This document shows positions 33,851 to 43,383 of a DNA stretch of 64,000 nt, piece by piece. This DNA comes from RH-AL1 sp964244495 (GTDB taxonomy: Bacteria > Pseudomonadota > Alphaproteobacteria > Rhizobiales > Beijerinckiaceae). The notes under the pieces were generated by a model. The model was not told the DNA's origin. It saw only the letters and a program-made list of their open reading frames with translations, and ran no database searches. The stretch is from the NCBI GenBank assembly GCA_964244495.1, contig CAXTIU010000004.1, positions 186,001-250,000 of the forward strand, written 5' to 3'. The position numbers and the translations under genes were made by a program. Numbering within the stretch: the first letter of the stretch is position 1; every line of letters starts with the position of its first letter.

Positions 33851-36100
33851 ATGCACATCGAACCGCCCTTCGCCCCGTTGCCGCCGCGTCGTTCCCGCGC
33901 GGCGTTCCCACGCCGGCTCGCGACCGCGTCCCTGATCGGGCTGCTGGCCGCTGGCGCGACCGCACTCTGCCTCGGGACCCCCGCCTATCGGGCGACGGCG
34001 ATCGTGCAGGTTCCCGACGCCGGATCGCTGACCCGTCTCGCCATGGTGAATGGCGCGATCGTCGGCGTTGTCTCGAAACCGGTCATGATGCGCGCCGCCA
34101 CGTCCCTCGTTGGGGCGGGCGTGCCGGTTCCGCCGGCGGACCTGAGCGAGCGCCTGGCACTTGCGGCGGGCGTGCCGCGCACCCGCGCGACAGGGCGCGA
34201 GGGACGGCTCGTCGAAGCCTTGTCCTCGTCCGTCGTCGCCCGTCCCGGTGCCGTGCCGGGGACCGTGGAGGTGTCCGCCACGCTTCCGGAGGCCGAGCGG
34301 GCGTCCCTCGTCGCGACGAGCGTCGCCGAGGCGTTCGTCGCGGAACAGGACGAGGTCGCCGCCCAGGCCCACCATCGCGACGAGCTCGCCGCCGCCGCCC
34401 GCTTCGAGGTGCTGCGCGCGGCCGCGTCGACGGCTCACGACAAGTTGAGCGCGCTCGGCGGCGAGGGCTCCGAACCCATCGCGACGCGCCCCGCCACCGA
34501 CGCCGCCGATCTGGCGGCGGCCATCGCGCGCCGTGACGCGATCGGACGAATCATCGCGTCGGGCGTCCCTCCCCTGGGCGAGGGTAAGGGCGTGCCGGCG
34601 GGCGTCGACGCCCTGCAGGCGATCTACCTCGATCAGGTCCGGCAGCTCGCCAAGGCCCGGGAAACGCTCGGCGAACGGCATACCACCGTCGTGTCCCTCA
34701 AGGAGGCCGTCCAGCGCACGGCGGCGGCCCTGACGGATGAGTGGCGCCAGCTCAAGGTCGTTGCCGATACGGACGTGAAAGCCGCCCAGGCGCGGCAGGA
34801 CGCCAGTCGTGGAGGCGACCGGCCGGTCGACGGCGTTCGGCAGGCCGCCCTCGTCGAGGCGCGCGGCGCGGCGCAACGGGCCGATGCCGCCCTATCGCGG
34901 GCGGAAGCCGCCGCGGCCGACGCCGTCGAGGCCCGACCCTACCGCGTGGTCGTGCGCGCGTCCGTGCCGCCCGCCGCCGCTGGCGTCCCGCCCGCCGCCC
35001 GCTTCCCGTTGGCTTTGCTGGCCGGCCTCGTCGCCGCCGCGCTCTCGACGAGGATCGGGCGGCGCGTTCCGCCGGCCGCGCGAGTGGCGATCGAGCCTGT
35101 CGGCGAGGCCGTTTCCCGCCCGGAGCCGGTTCCCGATCCCGTGCCCGTCGCCGATCCGATCGCCGATCTCGTGGTCGCCCTGGACGCTTCGGTCGAGATC
35201 GCCGCGCTGCAGGCCGCCATCGCCGCCCTCTCGACCCCATCGGAAAAGACCCTCGACATGCCCTTCCATCCATCGGCGCCGCGATCGCGAGACCAGGACG
35301 CGTTGCGCCAGGCGATGCGCGACGTCCTGCCGGAGCTGGCCGCGATCGACCCGCGCCGCGATGCGCCGCCGATCGTGATGGTCGCCGCCAATGAAGTCGG
35401 GATCACCACGATGGACGCCGCCCTGGCGATCGGCCACGTCGCGGCCGCCGTCGGCTACCGGGTGCTGGTGGTCGAAGGTGACCGCCCGCGCGCCGAGCTC
35501 GCCCGCGCCGCCGATCCGGACATCGACCCGATCCTAGTCGACATGTCCGGCGGCTTGCGCGTCGCATTGCGGGCCGAGGGAGGCGCCGGCGTGTTCTTCC
35601 TCGCACCCTGCTTCGAGGACGGACCGCGCATCGCCTCCGCGCTGGCCCGGAACGGGGGGATTCCGTCCGTCGACGACGTGGCGGACGAGTTCGACCTGAT
35701 CGTGATCGACGGCGGCCGGGCCGCCGATTGCGCCGCCGAGGCTTGGGGCGCCGACCTCGCCTTGCGCGTGGCCCGCTTCGCCTCGAAGCGCGACGATGAC
35801 CGCTTCGTCGCGACCCTGGGGCTCACGTCGGACGCTTTCCTCGGGACGATGGCCGGCACGACCTTCGTGCCGAAAGCCGGCCTCGCCGACGCGCCGGTCG
35901 CCGAAGCCGACGTGCGGAGTGGCCGGTCAGCCGAACGCGCGGAGCCGGCCGTCAAGCTCCAACCCGCGGCGGGCCACCAGCCCCCACGCTCCCGCCAACC
36001 GTCCCATTCACAGCCGGCCCATCCGCGACCCGTCCCCTCGCAGCCTTCGCGTTCGCAGGCGCCGCGCTTCGCCGCCCGCCGTCGCGTCGGCCTGCGCTAA
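33851..36100 (+). CDS. Polysaccharide co-polymerase fused to a degenerate BY-kinase-like domain
   Basis: 749 residues from ATG 33851. Membrane helix about 25-45, a Wzz-like periplasmic region with long helices (about 50-380), second membrane helix about 382-400, then a cytoplasmic P-loop-like domain. In it the Walker A position (about 510-522) reads ANEVGITTMDAA, with no Gly-Lys-Ser/Thr; Walker A-prime is VLVVEGDRPR and Walker B is DLIVIDGG. The C-terminus is Pro/Ser/Gln/Arg-rich with no tyrosine cluster. It therefore looks like a chain-length protein with an inactive kinase domain kept for structure or regulation. First gene of the plus-strand EPS arm. Confidence 0.8.
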   Translation: MHIEPPFAPLPPRRSRAAFPRRLATASLIGLLAAGATALCLGTPAYRATAIVQVPDAGSLTRLAMVNGAIVGVVSKPVMMRAATSLVGAGVPVPPADLSERLALAAGVPRTRATGREGRLVEALSSSVVARPGAVPGTVEVSATLPEAERASLVATSVAEAFVAEQDEVAAQAHHRDELAAAARFEVLRAAASTAHDKLSALGGEGSEPIATRPATDAADLAAAIARRDAIGRIIASGVPPLGEGKGVPAGVDALQAIYLDQVRQLAKARETLGERHTTVVSLKEAVQRTAAALTDEWRQLKVVADTDVKAAQARQDASRGGDRPVDGVRQAALVEARGAAQRADAALSRAEAAAADAVEARPYRVVVRASVPPAAAGVPPAARFPLALLAGLVAAALSTRIGRRVPPAARVAIEPVGEAVSRPEPVPDPVPVADPIADLVVALDASVEIAALQAAIAALSTPSEKTLDMPFHPSAPRSRDQDALRQAMRDVLPELAAIDPRRDAPPIVMVAANEVGITTMDAALAIGHVAAAVGYRVLVVEGDRPRAELARAADPDIDPILVDMSGGLRVALRAEGGAGVFFLAPCFEDGPRIASALARNGGIPSVDDVADEFDLIVIDGGRAADCAAEAWGADLALRVARFASKRDDDRFVATLGLTSDAFLGTMAGTTFVPKAGLADAPVAEADVRSGRSAERAEPAVKLQPAAGHQPPRSRQPSHSQPAHPRPVPSQPSRSQAPRFAARRRVGLR

Positions 36101-36199
36101 CCCTGCCGTCATCCGACCCGCGCCGGCGTCTGGCGGTCGAACGGAAGCCGCGTTAGGGAAGACGAGGTCCGGTCCGCCGGACCCTCGCGGATCCTTTCC

Positions 36200-36973
36200 A
36201 TGACGATATCACCCGATACGGCCACGTTGGATCGCGCCCGTCTGACGATCCTCGGCGTGGCGATCGACGACCTCGACGCGGACGAGGCGATCGCCGCCCT
36301 TCTCGCGGCCGTCACCGGTCCTGTCCGCCGCACCCTGTATTTCGCCAACGCCCATACGCTGAACCACGCCGCCGAGGCCGACGATTACCGCCGCGTGCTG
36401 AACGATGCCGACCTCCTGTTCGGCGACGGGACGGGGGTGCGCTGGGCGGCTCGCCTGCGCGGGCGGCGCGTCAGGGCCAACCTCAACGGAACCGACCTCG
36501 TGCCGGCCTTCCTGCGCGCCGCCGACGACAGGCGCTTGCGCCTCTACCTGCTGGGTGCGACGCCGCCCGTCGTCGCGCGCACCGCGGCGGTCGTGGGGCG
36601 GCGCTTTCCCGGCTGGACGGTCGCCGGCCATGCCCACGGCCACTTCGGGGATGACGCGACCGAGGCGGTGATCGCCGCCATCAACGCGGCCGCTCCGCAC
36701 CTCCTCCTCGTCGCGATGGGCAACCCGCTCCAGGAGCGCTGGATCGACGCCCACCGGGCGCGGCTTCAGGTCAACCTCTGCGCCGGCGTCGGCGGCCTGT
36801 TCGCCTACCTGTCCGGCGACGCCCGCCGCGCGCCGGCCTGGATGCGGCGCCTCGGGCTGGAATGGCTCGGCGTGATGGTGCTGCAACCGCGCAAGATCCG
36901 GCGCTACCTGCGCGGCAACCCGCTGTTCCTTTGGCGCGTGGCCCGCGAGGCGCTCGGACGCGGGATCCGTTGA
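36200..36973 (+). CDS. WecG/TagA/CpsF family glycosyltransferase
   Basis: 257 residues. Family signatures: LTILGVAIDDLDADEAI at the start, the LFGDGTGVRWAARLRG catalytic loop, NGTDLVPAFL, YLLGATPPV and MGNPLQERWI. These enzymes (GT26) add the second sugar to the lipid-linked precursor. Its TGA overlaps the TTG start of the following GT4 gene. Start ATG 36200 agrees with the family. Confidence 0.93.
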   Translation: MTISPDTATLDRARLTILGVAIDDLDADEAIAALLAAVTGPVRRTLYFANAHTLNHAAEADDYRRVLNDADLLFGDGTGVRWAARLRGRRVRANLNGTDLVPAFLRAADDRRLRLYLLGATPPVVARTAAVVGRRFPGWTVAGHAHGHFGDDATEAVIAAINAAAPHLLLVAMGNPLQERWIDAHRARLQVNLCAGVGGLFAYLSGDARRAPAWMRRLGLEWLGVMVLQPRKIRRYLRGNPLFLWRVAREALGRGIR

Positions 36974-38181
36974 GGCGCCTCGTCCTCCTGCATCCGATGG
37001 ACCCGCGCGGCGCCAAGCTCGGCGGCATCGAGACGCACGTCCGCCTCGTGCTCACCCACCATCCATCGTCGGTGACGCTTCTCTTCGTCGGCCTCGACGA
37101 GTTCGGCGACAGCCCAGCCGGCACCGTGCGAAAGCTCCACGTCGGCGGCCGAACGATCGACTTCCTTCCCGTCGCGCGCGCCGACCCCGCCGCGATCAAC
37201 GCGGCCGCCCGCTCGATCCGACGATCGACGACGCTGCGTTTCGCGCTCGGGATGCTCCGCCATCTCCCGGCGATCCGCCGCGCGCTGGCCGGCGAACCGG
37301 CGACCTGTGAGATCGAACGCTTCGAGTTCGCGATCATCCCCCGGCTGCTGCGACGCCCGTTCGTCCTCATCGTGCACAACGAGGGGACCCGTGACGACGC
37401 CATGGACAGCCTGCTCAAGCGCTACTGGTTCCTCCACCGCCTCAACGAGAGGGTGGCCCTGGCGCTCGCGGACCGGATCTTCGCGGTCAACGCGTCCATC
37501 GCGGCGCGGGTCGCGCGCATCTCGCCCGCGGCCGGCGCGCGCACGGCGATCATGTCCGTTTCCGTCGACACGGGAACGTTCGCGCCGAGCCCTTTCCGAG
37601 AGGCCGGCGACGCGTTCCACGTCTGCTTCGCCGGCCGGCTCGACGCCTTCAAGGACCCGCCGCTAATGTTCGCGAGCCTCGCGCGCCTCGACGCCATGCT
37701 GGCGGCGCGCCCCGCCGGCCGTTTTCGCCGCGTCGCCTTCGACTACGTCGGCGCGTCCGACCCGGCCGTCGTCCCGGCCTTCGCCGCCATCGCCGCACGC
37801 ACCGAGCGGCACGGCATCCGCGATGCCGCAGCGGTCGCGGCGATCATGCGGAGCGCGCACGTCGGCATCATCACCTCCTTCTTCGAGGGGTTGCCCTGCT
37901 ACCTCCTGGAGATGCTGGCGAGCGGCCGCCCGGTCGTCGCCGTCCGCCTCCCGCAGTTCGCGTCCCTCATCACCGACGCCAGCGGCGCCCTCGTCCCGCG
38001 CGGCGCTGACCCGACCGACTCCGCCGCCGCCATCGCCGTCGCGCTCCACCACCTCGCCGCGCGGATCGCGGCTGGGGCGATGGACCCGGCCGCGGTCGCC
38101 GCCCTGGCGCGACCCTACTCGGTCGCCGCCCAGATGGGCCGGCTGTTCGCCTGCCACAACGCCCTGTGTCAGCCCGGCTGA
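36970..38181 (+). CDS. Glycosyltransferase family 4
   Basis: 403 residues, starting at a TTG that overlaps the stop of the WecG-type gene (TTGA). GT-B fold: an N-terminal domain with LGGIETHVRLVL, and a C-terminal nucleotide-sugar domain with FAGRLDAFKDPPLMF and the Glu-containing TSFFEGLPCYLLEMLASGRPVVA. Transfers a sugar during exopolysaccharide repeat assembly; donor and acceptor cannot be told. Its end overlaps the convergent next gene by 13 bases. Confidence 0.9.
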   Translation: MRRLVLLHPMDPRGAKLGGIETHVRLVLTHHPSSVTLLFVGLDEFGDSPAGTVRKLHVGGRTIDFLPVARADPAAINAAARSIRRSTTLRFALGMLRHLPAIRRALAGEPATCEIERFEFAIIPRLLRRPFVLIVHNEGTRDDAMDSLLKRYWFLHRLNERVALALADRIFAVNASIAARVARISPAAGARTAIMSVSVDTGTFAPSPFREAGDAFHVCFAGRLDAFKDPPLMFASLARLDAMLAARPAGRFRRVAFDYVGASDPAVVPAFAAIAARTERHGIRDAAAVAAIMRSAHVGIITSFFEGLPCYLLEMLASGRPVVAVRLPQFASLITDASGALVPRGADPTDSAAAIAVALHHLAARIAAGAMDPAAVAALARPYSVAAQMGRLFACHNALCQPG

Positions 38182-39233
38182 TGGACGCGCGTGCCGGCCA
38201 CCTCGTCGGTCAGGGCCCGGTACGCGTCGCGGATCGTCGGCAACGCGAAGCGCCGCGCGCGCGCCATCAACAGTGCGGGATCGTCCGGCGCGGCGAGGGC
38301 CTGGCTCAGCGCGTCGGCGAGCGCGACGACGTCGCCGACTGGGACGAGGCGCCCGTGGGCGCCGAGGATCTCGGTCGGGCCGCCGCAGCGCGTGCTGACG
38401 ACCGGCACGCCGTGGGCGAGCGCCTCGACAGCCGTCAGGCCGAAGCTCTCGCTCTGCGAGGCGATGGCGACGCAGGAGGCGCGCGCGTACCAGGGCGCCG
38501 GATCGACATGGCCGGGCAGGGTCACGCGATCCCCCAGCCCGAGGCGGGCGACGGCCGCCTCGATCGCCCGGCGTTCGGGACCCTCGCCGAGGATCGCCAG
38601 CCGCGTGTCGGCCGGCGCCACGGCCGGCAGCGCCGCGACGAGGTCGGGGAAGCGCTTGCCCGGCACCAGGCGGCCGCAGGCGACGACGAGCGGCGGTGCC
38701 GTCGGCGTCGTGCGCCTCGCCGGAGCGGCGGGCAGGGGGTTATGGACGCGCACGAGGCGGGCGCGGCTGCCGCGCCACCGGGCGGCTACGTCCGCCAGCA
38801 GGGCGTCCGAGACGCAGATGCTGCGTGCGGCGAGTCGGGTCGTGAGCGGGCTCGCCCAGTACGAGGCGCGCGCGAAGGGCCTGCGTTCGGCGTCCGCGAA
38901 CCCGTGGTAGCCGAGCACGCAAGCGTGGCGCCGGCCGACCATCATCGCCGCCGCGAGGTGCTTCAGGTTCTGCGCGCCGAGCGCCGAGAACGAGGCGTCC
39001 GGCCGCTCGTCGCGCAGCAGCGTCGCCAGGGCGCGCGTGGCGGCGACGTGGTTCGCGCCGAGCAGGTGGTGCCGCAGGTCGCGCCGGTCCGCCGGCGGCT
39101 CCGGCCCGACGTGATCGGCGGCGAAGGTCACGCGGTCGCCGTCGTCGGCCAGCGCTCCAGCGAGGCGCGCGAAGACCGTCTCCGCGCCGCCGCCGGAGAA
39201 GGCGTGCGTGTAGAACAGGATGTGGCGCGTCAT
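38169..39233 (-). CDS. Glycosyltransferase family 4
   Basis: 354 residues, GT-B fold. N-terminal YTHAFSGGGAETVFARLA carries the glycine-rich loop; the C-terminal part has ACGRLVPGKRFPDLVAAL and the SQSESFGLTAVEALAHGVPVVS donor site. Transcribed against the preceding GT4 gene and divergent (77 bases) from the GINT1-like gene. Probably adds another sugar to the same exopolysaccharide. Confidence 0.92.
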   Translation of the reverse strand: MTRHILFYTHAFSGGGAETVFARLAGALADDGDRVTFAADHVGPEPPADRRDLRHHLLGANHVAATRALATLLRDERPDASFSALGAQNLKHLAAAMMVGRRHACVLGYHGFADAERRPFARASYWASPLTTRLAARSICVSDALLADVAARWRGSRARLVRVHNPLPAAPARRTTPTAPPLVVACGRLVPGKRFPDLVAALPAVAPADTRLAILGEGPERRAIEAAVARLGLGDRVTLPGHVDPAPWYARASCVAIASQSESFGLTAVEALAHGVPVVSTRCGGPTEILGAHGRLVPVGDVVALADALSQALAAPDDPALLMARARRFALPTIRDAYRALTDEVAGTRVHQPG

Positions 39234-39310
39234 GGCGGGGCGGCGGTCGCCGGGATGGTGCCGGTGCTGGCCGAACGGCGGCGTCCTGTCGAAACGGCGG
39301 GGGGCTCGCG

Positions 39311-40714
39311 GTGATCGTCGGGCTGCAGGTCGGCACGCCGGCGCGGGGCTGGCACCTGCGATTGGCCGCGCGCATCGAGGCGGAAGGCCACCGGGTCGTC
39401 GTGCGCCAGGTGGCGTCGCGCCCCGCGCCGGGCGCGACGCTCGTCCTCGGCGCGGAGCGCCGCCTCTACGCGGGCGCGGTGGAGGGGACCGACCCGGTCA
39501 CCCTCCCGCGCGCTGCCGCGAGCGGCGCGTGCGATGTCTTGATCGTCGTCGAGGGCGAGGGAACGGACGAGTTCCTTGAGCTTCTGTTCGACGAGGGCGT
39601 GGGCGAGGCTGCGCTCGTCGGCGCGCTCCTCGGCGGTCGCGCGCCGCTGGTCCGCGTGCGGGGCGCCCAGGGCGTGCTGGCCGCCGGACTGCCCGCCGTG
39701 GAGGACCGTCACGTCCTCGGGCGGGCGCTGTCGCAGGTGCTGGTCCGCACGGAGGACATCATCGTGCAGGCGTTGCGGCGGACGGCAGGCGGCGCGGCCG
39801 CGCCCACGCTGCCGACGACGCGCGCCCTCGTGCGAACGCCATCCCCGCTCGGCTTCCTGGCACGCGGTGTCGCGGCCAAACTCGCGCGGCGCTTCGGCCG
39901 GACGGGAGGGCGCCCGGATCACTGGCGCGTGGCCTATCGCGCGCTCGACACCGGCGCGGCCTTCACGGTCCTGCCGGACGAGGGAGAGCGCTTCTACGCC
40001 GACCCGTTCCCCTTCGAGTGGGGTGGCCGCCGCGTCCTCTTCTTCGAGGATTACGCGTACCGGACCGGCAAGGGCGTCATCGGCTGCGTGGAGATCGACG
40101 GCGCGGGCCGCGCCTCGCCGCCGCGCACGGTGCTGGAACAGCCGTTCCACCTGTCGTACCCCTTCGTCTTCAGCGACGGCGGCGCCCTGTTCATGCTGCC
40201 GGAGATGGGTGCCGCGCGACGCGTCCAGCTGTTCCGCGCGGCGTCGTTCCCCGATCGCTGGGTGCCGGACCGGGTGCTCCTCGACGAAGTCGTGGCGGCC
40301 GACGCGACGCTCGTCCGTCACGGCGGCCGGTGGTGGCTGTTCGCGACGCTGGCGGGCGACGGCGGCTCGTCCTGGGACAAGCTCTGCCTGTTCCACGCGC
40401 CGGCCCTCGCCGGACCCTGGGTGCCGCACGCCGGCAATCCCGTGTCGATCGACGCGGGCGCCGCGCGACCGGCCGGCGCCATGTGGCACGAGGGCGGGGT
40501 GCTGATGCGGGTCGCGCAGGATTGCCGGCGCGGTTACGGCGACGCCGTGGCGGTGTGCCGCGTCGACCGCCTCGACCCCGCCGGCTTCGACCAGACCGTC
40601 GTCGCGCGGCTGACGGCCCCCGCCGGGCTCGCGGCGGACGGCACGCACACCCGGAACCGGGCGGCCGGCTTCGAGGCCATCGATCTCCGCTCGTCGCGCG
40701 CGCCGCGAGCCTGA
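39311..40714 (+). CDS. Glucosamine inositolphosphorylceramide transferase 1-like (GINT1 N-terminal domain) protein
   Basis: 467 residues. The N-terminal 170 residues resemble a Rossmann-like domain (VGTPARGWHLRLAARIEAEGH). The rest is a five-bladed-propeller-like domain with FYADPFPFEWGGRRVLFFEDY, FHLSYPFVF and MLPEMGAARRVQLF, a pattern shared by the bacterial relatives of plant GINT1 and by GH43-type folds. Such proteins are often in polysaccharide clusters, where they may transfer or handle a sugar. Exact activity unknown. Confidence 0.75.
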   Translation: MIVGLQVGTPARGWHLRLAARIEAEGHRVVVRQVASRPAPGATLVLGAERRLYAGAVEGTDPVTLPRAAASGACDVLIVVEGEGTDEFLELLFDEGVGEAALVGALLGGRAPLVRVRGAQGVLAAGLPAVEDRHVLGRALSQVLVRTEDIIVQALRRTAGGAAAPTLPTTRALVRTPSPLGFLARGVAAKLARRFGRTGGRPDHWRVAYRALDTGAAFTVLPDEGERFYADPFPFEWGGRRVLFFEDYAYRTGKGVIGCVEIDGAGRASPPRTVLEQPFHLSYPFVFSDGGALFMLPEMGAARRVQLFRAASFPDRWVPDRVLLDEVVAADATLVRHGGRWWLFATLAGDGGSSWDKLCLFHAPALAGPWVPHAGNPVSIDAGAARPAGAMWHEGGVLMRVAQDCRRGYGDAVAVCRVDRLDPAGFDQTVVARLTAPAGLAADGTHTRNRAAGFEAIDLRSSRAPRA

Positions 40715-41043
40715 GGCATCGAACCGGATCATGGACCCGGTCCGATGCTCTCGGGTGCCGGGCCGCACCTTGAGCGCCGTTCGACGCTTGAGGGCCTCGG
40801 TCCGGCCGCCGTACCGGCGCCCTCCGAAAAATTCACGCGACACACACATTCTCGCGTCAGCTGCGTCATGCGTCAGGATCCTGGAAGGATCGCGCGGTCG
40901 AAGTCAGCCGAGGGCAATAAGGTAAGCGTACCTTACGCCGGCCCGGCGTCGGCCGCAAGCTCGTCGCCGTCGCAGACCCAAGGAGGTCCACTCCCCGCCG
41001 ACGGGGTCGCGCCACGCCCACGCTGCGGCCCGACGCCCTCGCT
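40715..41043. other. Intergenic region between EPS locus and FocA-type gene
   Basis: 329 bases between convergent genes. The only structure seen is a short inverted repeat at 40918-40935. No gene was found. Confidence 0.5.
40918..40935. repeat. Inverted repeat TAAGGTA-AGCG-TACCTTA
   Basis: Perfect seven-base arms with a four-base loop in the convergent intergenic region. No T-tract; terminator or protein site uncertain. Confidence 0.4.
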
Positions 41044-41934
41044 TCACGTGGCGTTCGGCAATTCCGCTCGGATCGGCGCGTGGTTGAGGATGGCGACGAA
41101 GGACACGCCGCCGATCGTGTTGCCGATCAGGGTGGGGATCAAGAACCGGGTGAAGTACTCGCCGAAGCTGATATGGCCGACGAAGACGTTGAAAGCGGCC
41201 TCCACCGATCCGGCGATGATGTGCGAGAAGTGCGCGAGCGCGACGACGTAGGTCAGGATCAGGATCAGCAGCAACCGCGACTGTCCGGCGCCGGGGATCA
41301 GCCACACCATCAGCGCGATCAGCCATCCGGCGAGGACCGCCTTGATCAGCATCGGCCAGAACGAGTCCTTGATGGCCTCTTCCGCCAGGCTCCGCAGCGC
41401 CTTGTTGACCTCGGCGTCGAACAGGCCGGGATGGCTGATCAGCCAGGCGAAGACGACCGTCCCGACGATGTTGAAGAGGAGCACCACCGCCCAGAGACGC
41501 GCCATCCGGAGGAAGGTTTCGCGGGTCTTGCGGATCAGGAACGGGAGGACCGCCGTCAGCGTGCTCTCGGTGAACAGCTGCTGGCGCCCGAGCACCACGA
41601 TCAGGAAGCCGATCGTGTAGCCGAAGCTGGTGACGAGCTTCGACCACGGCGCCTCGGGCAGGTCGCTCCTGATGACCGCCATGGTGAAGAACGAGAACCC
41701 CATGGAAAGGCCGGCACCCAGGGCCGACCACGTGAGCGCGGTGAGGCTTCGCGCCAACTCCTTCTCGCCGTCCTCGCGGATGATCTCGTGGATGACCTTG
41801 GCGTCAGGCGGCGTCGGCGCCGTGCTGGCGTGGAGGCGCTCCTCGTCCTCGAGGTCGGGTTCGTGCTGGTCCCCCTCGCCGTCATCCGCTTCGGCGTCTC
41901 CGCCGCGACCCTGCCGATCCATCATTGTTGCCAC
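41044..41934 (-). CDS. Formate/nitrite transporter (FocA/NirC) family channel
   Basis: 296 residues with a charged N-terminal extension of about 45 residues, then six membrane helices. GFSFFTMAVIRSDL, LGRQQLFTESTLTAVLPFL and VEAAFNVFVGHISFGEYFTRFLIPTLIGNTIGG match the family, closest to the YfdC-like branch with an acidic cytosolic extension. Substrate (formate, nitrite or another small anion) is not determined by sequence; the formate-dehydrogenase accessory gene fdhD is 3 kb away, which is only circumstantial. Confidence 0.88.
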   Translation of the reverse strand: MATMMDRQGRGGDAEADDGEGDQHEPDLEDEERLHASTAPTPPDAKVIHEIIREDGEKELARSLTALTWSALGAGLSMGFSFFTMAVIRSDLPEAPWSKLVTSFGYTIGFLIVVLGRQQLFTESTLTAVLPFLIRKTRETFLRMARLWAVVLLFNIVGTVVFAWLISHPGLFDAEVNKALRSLAEEAIKDSFWPMLIKAVLAGWLIALMVWLIPGAGQSRLLLILILTYVVALAHFSHIIAGSVEAAFNVFVGHISFGEYFTRFLIPTLIGNTIGGVSFVAILNHAPIRAELPNAT

Positions 41935-42013
41935 TCGCGGTGAGCCGGTAGATCACGACGGCCCGCGACGCGGCTCCCTTGAACCCCGTCGGACGCGACC
42001 CATCGTAACGGCG

Positions 42014-42478
42014 TCACCAGCCCATCGTTCCCGGCGCGCCCTTGAAGGGACCGATCAGGTTCGTCGTCACCCAGCCGCCGTAGAAGGAACCGGGTTGCGC
42101 GGTGACCTGCTCGTCGTCGACGAAGCAGGCGTCCATCGCCGCCGGGTACACGGCGAGGTGGTCCCGAATGCTCGCGAAGGCGGGCGTCGGCTCGGGATAG
42201 CTCCACGCGCAATCGACCGCGGTCCGTCCGGCCTGGCGAAGCGACCAGTACGTCGCCATGCCCTTCCACTCGCAGAAGCTGCGCCGTCCGCTCGCGAGCA
42301 GTTCGCAGGTGAAGTCCTCGCGCGGCAGGTAGTAGACCGGCGGATGGCTGGTTTCCAGCACCCGCTTGGCGTCCCGCGTCTCGACGATGGCGCGGCCGGC
42401 CAGGATGATGCGGAGCGTCCGCGCGACCGGCTCGACGCGCGGCGGCCTCGGGTAGTCCCAGACGGATTCCTGTTTCAT
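42014..42478 (-). CDS. DUF427 family protein
   Basis: 154 residues. ESVWDYPRPPRVEP at the start, VLETSHPPVYYLPREDF and FCEWKGMATYWSL are the usual DUF427 sequence blocks. The family has a small beta fold (CPH-like), with unknown function. Small gap (21 bases) after bluB on the same strand, so it could be cotranscribed. Confidence 0.88.
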   Translation of the reverse strand: MKQESVWDYPRPPRVEPVARTLRIILAGRAIVETRDAKRVLETSHPPVYYLPREDFTCELLASGRRSFCEWKGMATYWSLRQAGRTAVDCAWSYPEPTPAFASIRDHLAVYPAAMDACFVDDEQVTAQPGSFYGGWVTTNLIGPFKGAPGTMGW

Positions 42479-42499
42479 ATCGCGTCCTCGCTCGGGTCG

Positions 42500-43144
42500 T
42501 CAGCGCCGCAGGATGCGGCAGGACGGGGCGCGCCGTTCCTCCCAGCCGGCGCGCTGCAGGGTCGGGGCATCGTCCTCGCTCGCGGGATAGCCGAGGCAGA
42601 GGTAGCCGACGAGGCGCCAGTGCGCCGGCACGTCGAGCGCCGCCGCCACCGGGCGTGGATCGAGGATCGACACCCAGCCGAGCCCGACGCCCTCGGCACG
42701 CGCCGCCAGCCACAGGGTGTGCACCGCGATCGCCACGGAGTAGGCGAGCGCGTCGGGCATGGTGGCGCGGCCGAGCCCGTGACCCTGCTCCGGCTCGGGA
42801 TCGCAGAAGGCGGCGAGCTGGACAGGGGCGTCGTCGAGCCCGGCGAGCTTGAGGCGGGCATAGGCGCCCTGGCGCCCCGCGTCCTGCGCCAGCAGCGCGA
42901 GGGCGTTGGCCGCCTCGAAGTTCGCCCGCATCGCGGCGCGGCGGGCGGGATCGTCCACCACCACGAAACGCCACGGCTCGCTCAGCCCCACCGAGGGCGA
43001 GAGGCAGGCGGCGGCGACCAGCCGCTCCAGCGTGCCGTCGGGCAGCGGGTCGCGCCGGAACGAGCGCACGTCGCGCCGCCACGCGAGCAGGTCGGCGAGG
43101 CCGTCGCGGACGGCGGGGGTGAAGCGCGGCGGGTGCGGGGACAT
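42500..43144 (-). CDS. bluB: 5,6-dimethylbenzimidazole synthase
   Basis: 214 residues from the ATG before SPHPPRF. Oxygen-dependent flavin-destroying enzyme that converts FMNH2 to dimethylbenzimidazole, the lower ligand of vitamin B12. RRDVRSFRRDPLPDG, ACLSPSVGLSEPWRFV and EGVGLGWVSILDP are family blocks (nitroreductase fold). No cobalamin-riboswitch hallmark was seen in the 239 bases upstream. Functionally linked with cobU at 15.5 kb. Confidence 0.92.
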   Translation of the reverse strand: MSPHPPRFTPAVRDGLADLLAWRRDVRSFRRDPLPDGTLERLVAAACLSPSVGLSEPWRFVVVDDPARRAAMRANFEAANALALLAQDAGRQGAYARLKLAGLDDAPVQLAAFCDPEPEQGHGLGRATMPDALAYSVAIAVHTLWLAARAEGVGLGWVSILDPRPVAAALDVPAHWRLVGYLCLGYPASEDDAPTLQRAGWEERRAPSCRILRR

Positions 43145-43383
43145 GGTCGCGTGGGGTATGGTGAACGGCTGGGATCGGCCGGTTGTCCCGCGTTCCGGCG
43201 TCCGGCGCAAATACGTTGGCGGGCGTCCATCGCGGACCTCGCTCCTTCGATCGCCGTCGGCCGGATCGGACAGGCCGCATTGGACAGTCGAGGTGGCGAT
43301 GCCGTACACGGTGGTCCGATGGCTGCGCACCCGTCCCGGCCGCGTGCCCAGCATCGCGTGCGAACCCCAGCCCGGCCACAGCC

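Noticed and set aside
43145..43383. Cobalamin riboswitch upstream of bluB
   Set aside because: No B12-box-like conserved sequence was seen on the minus strand.
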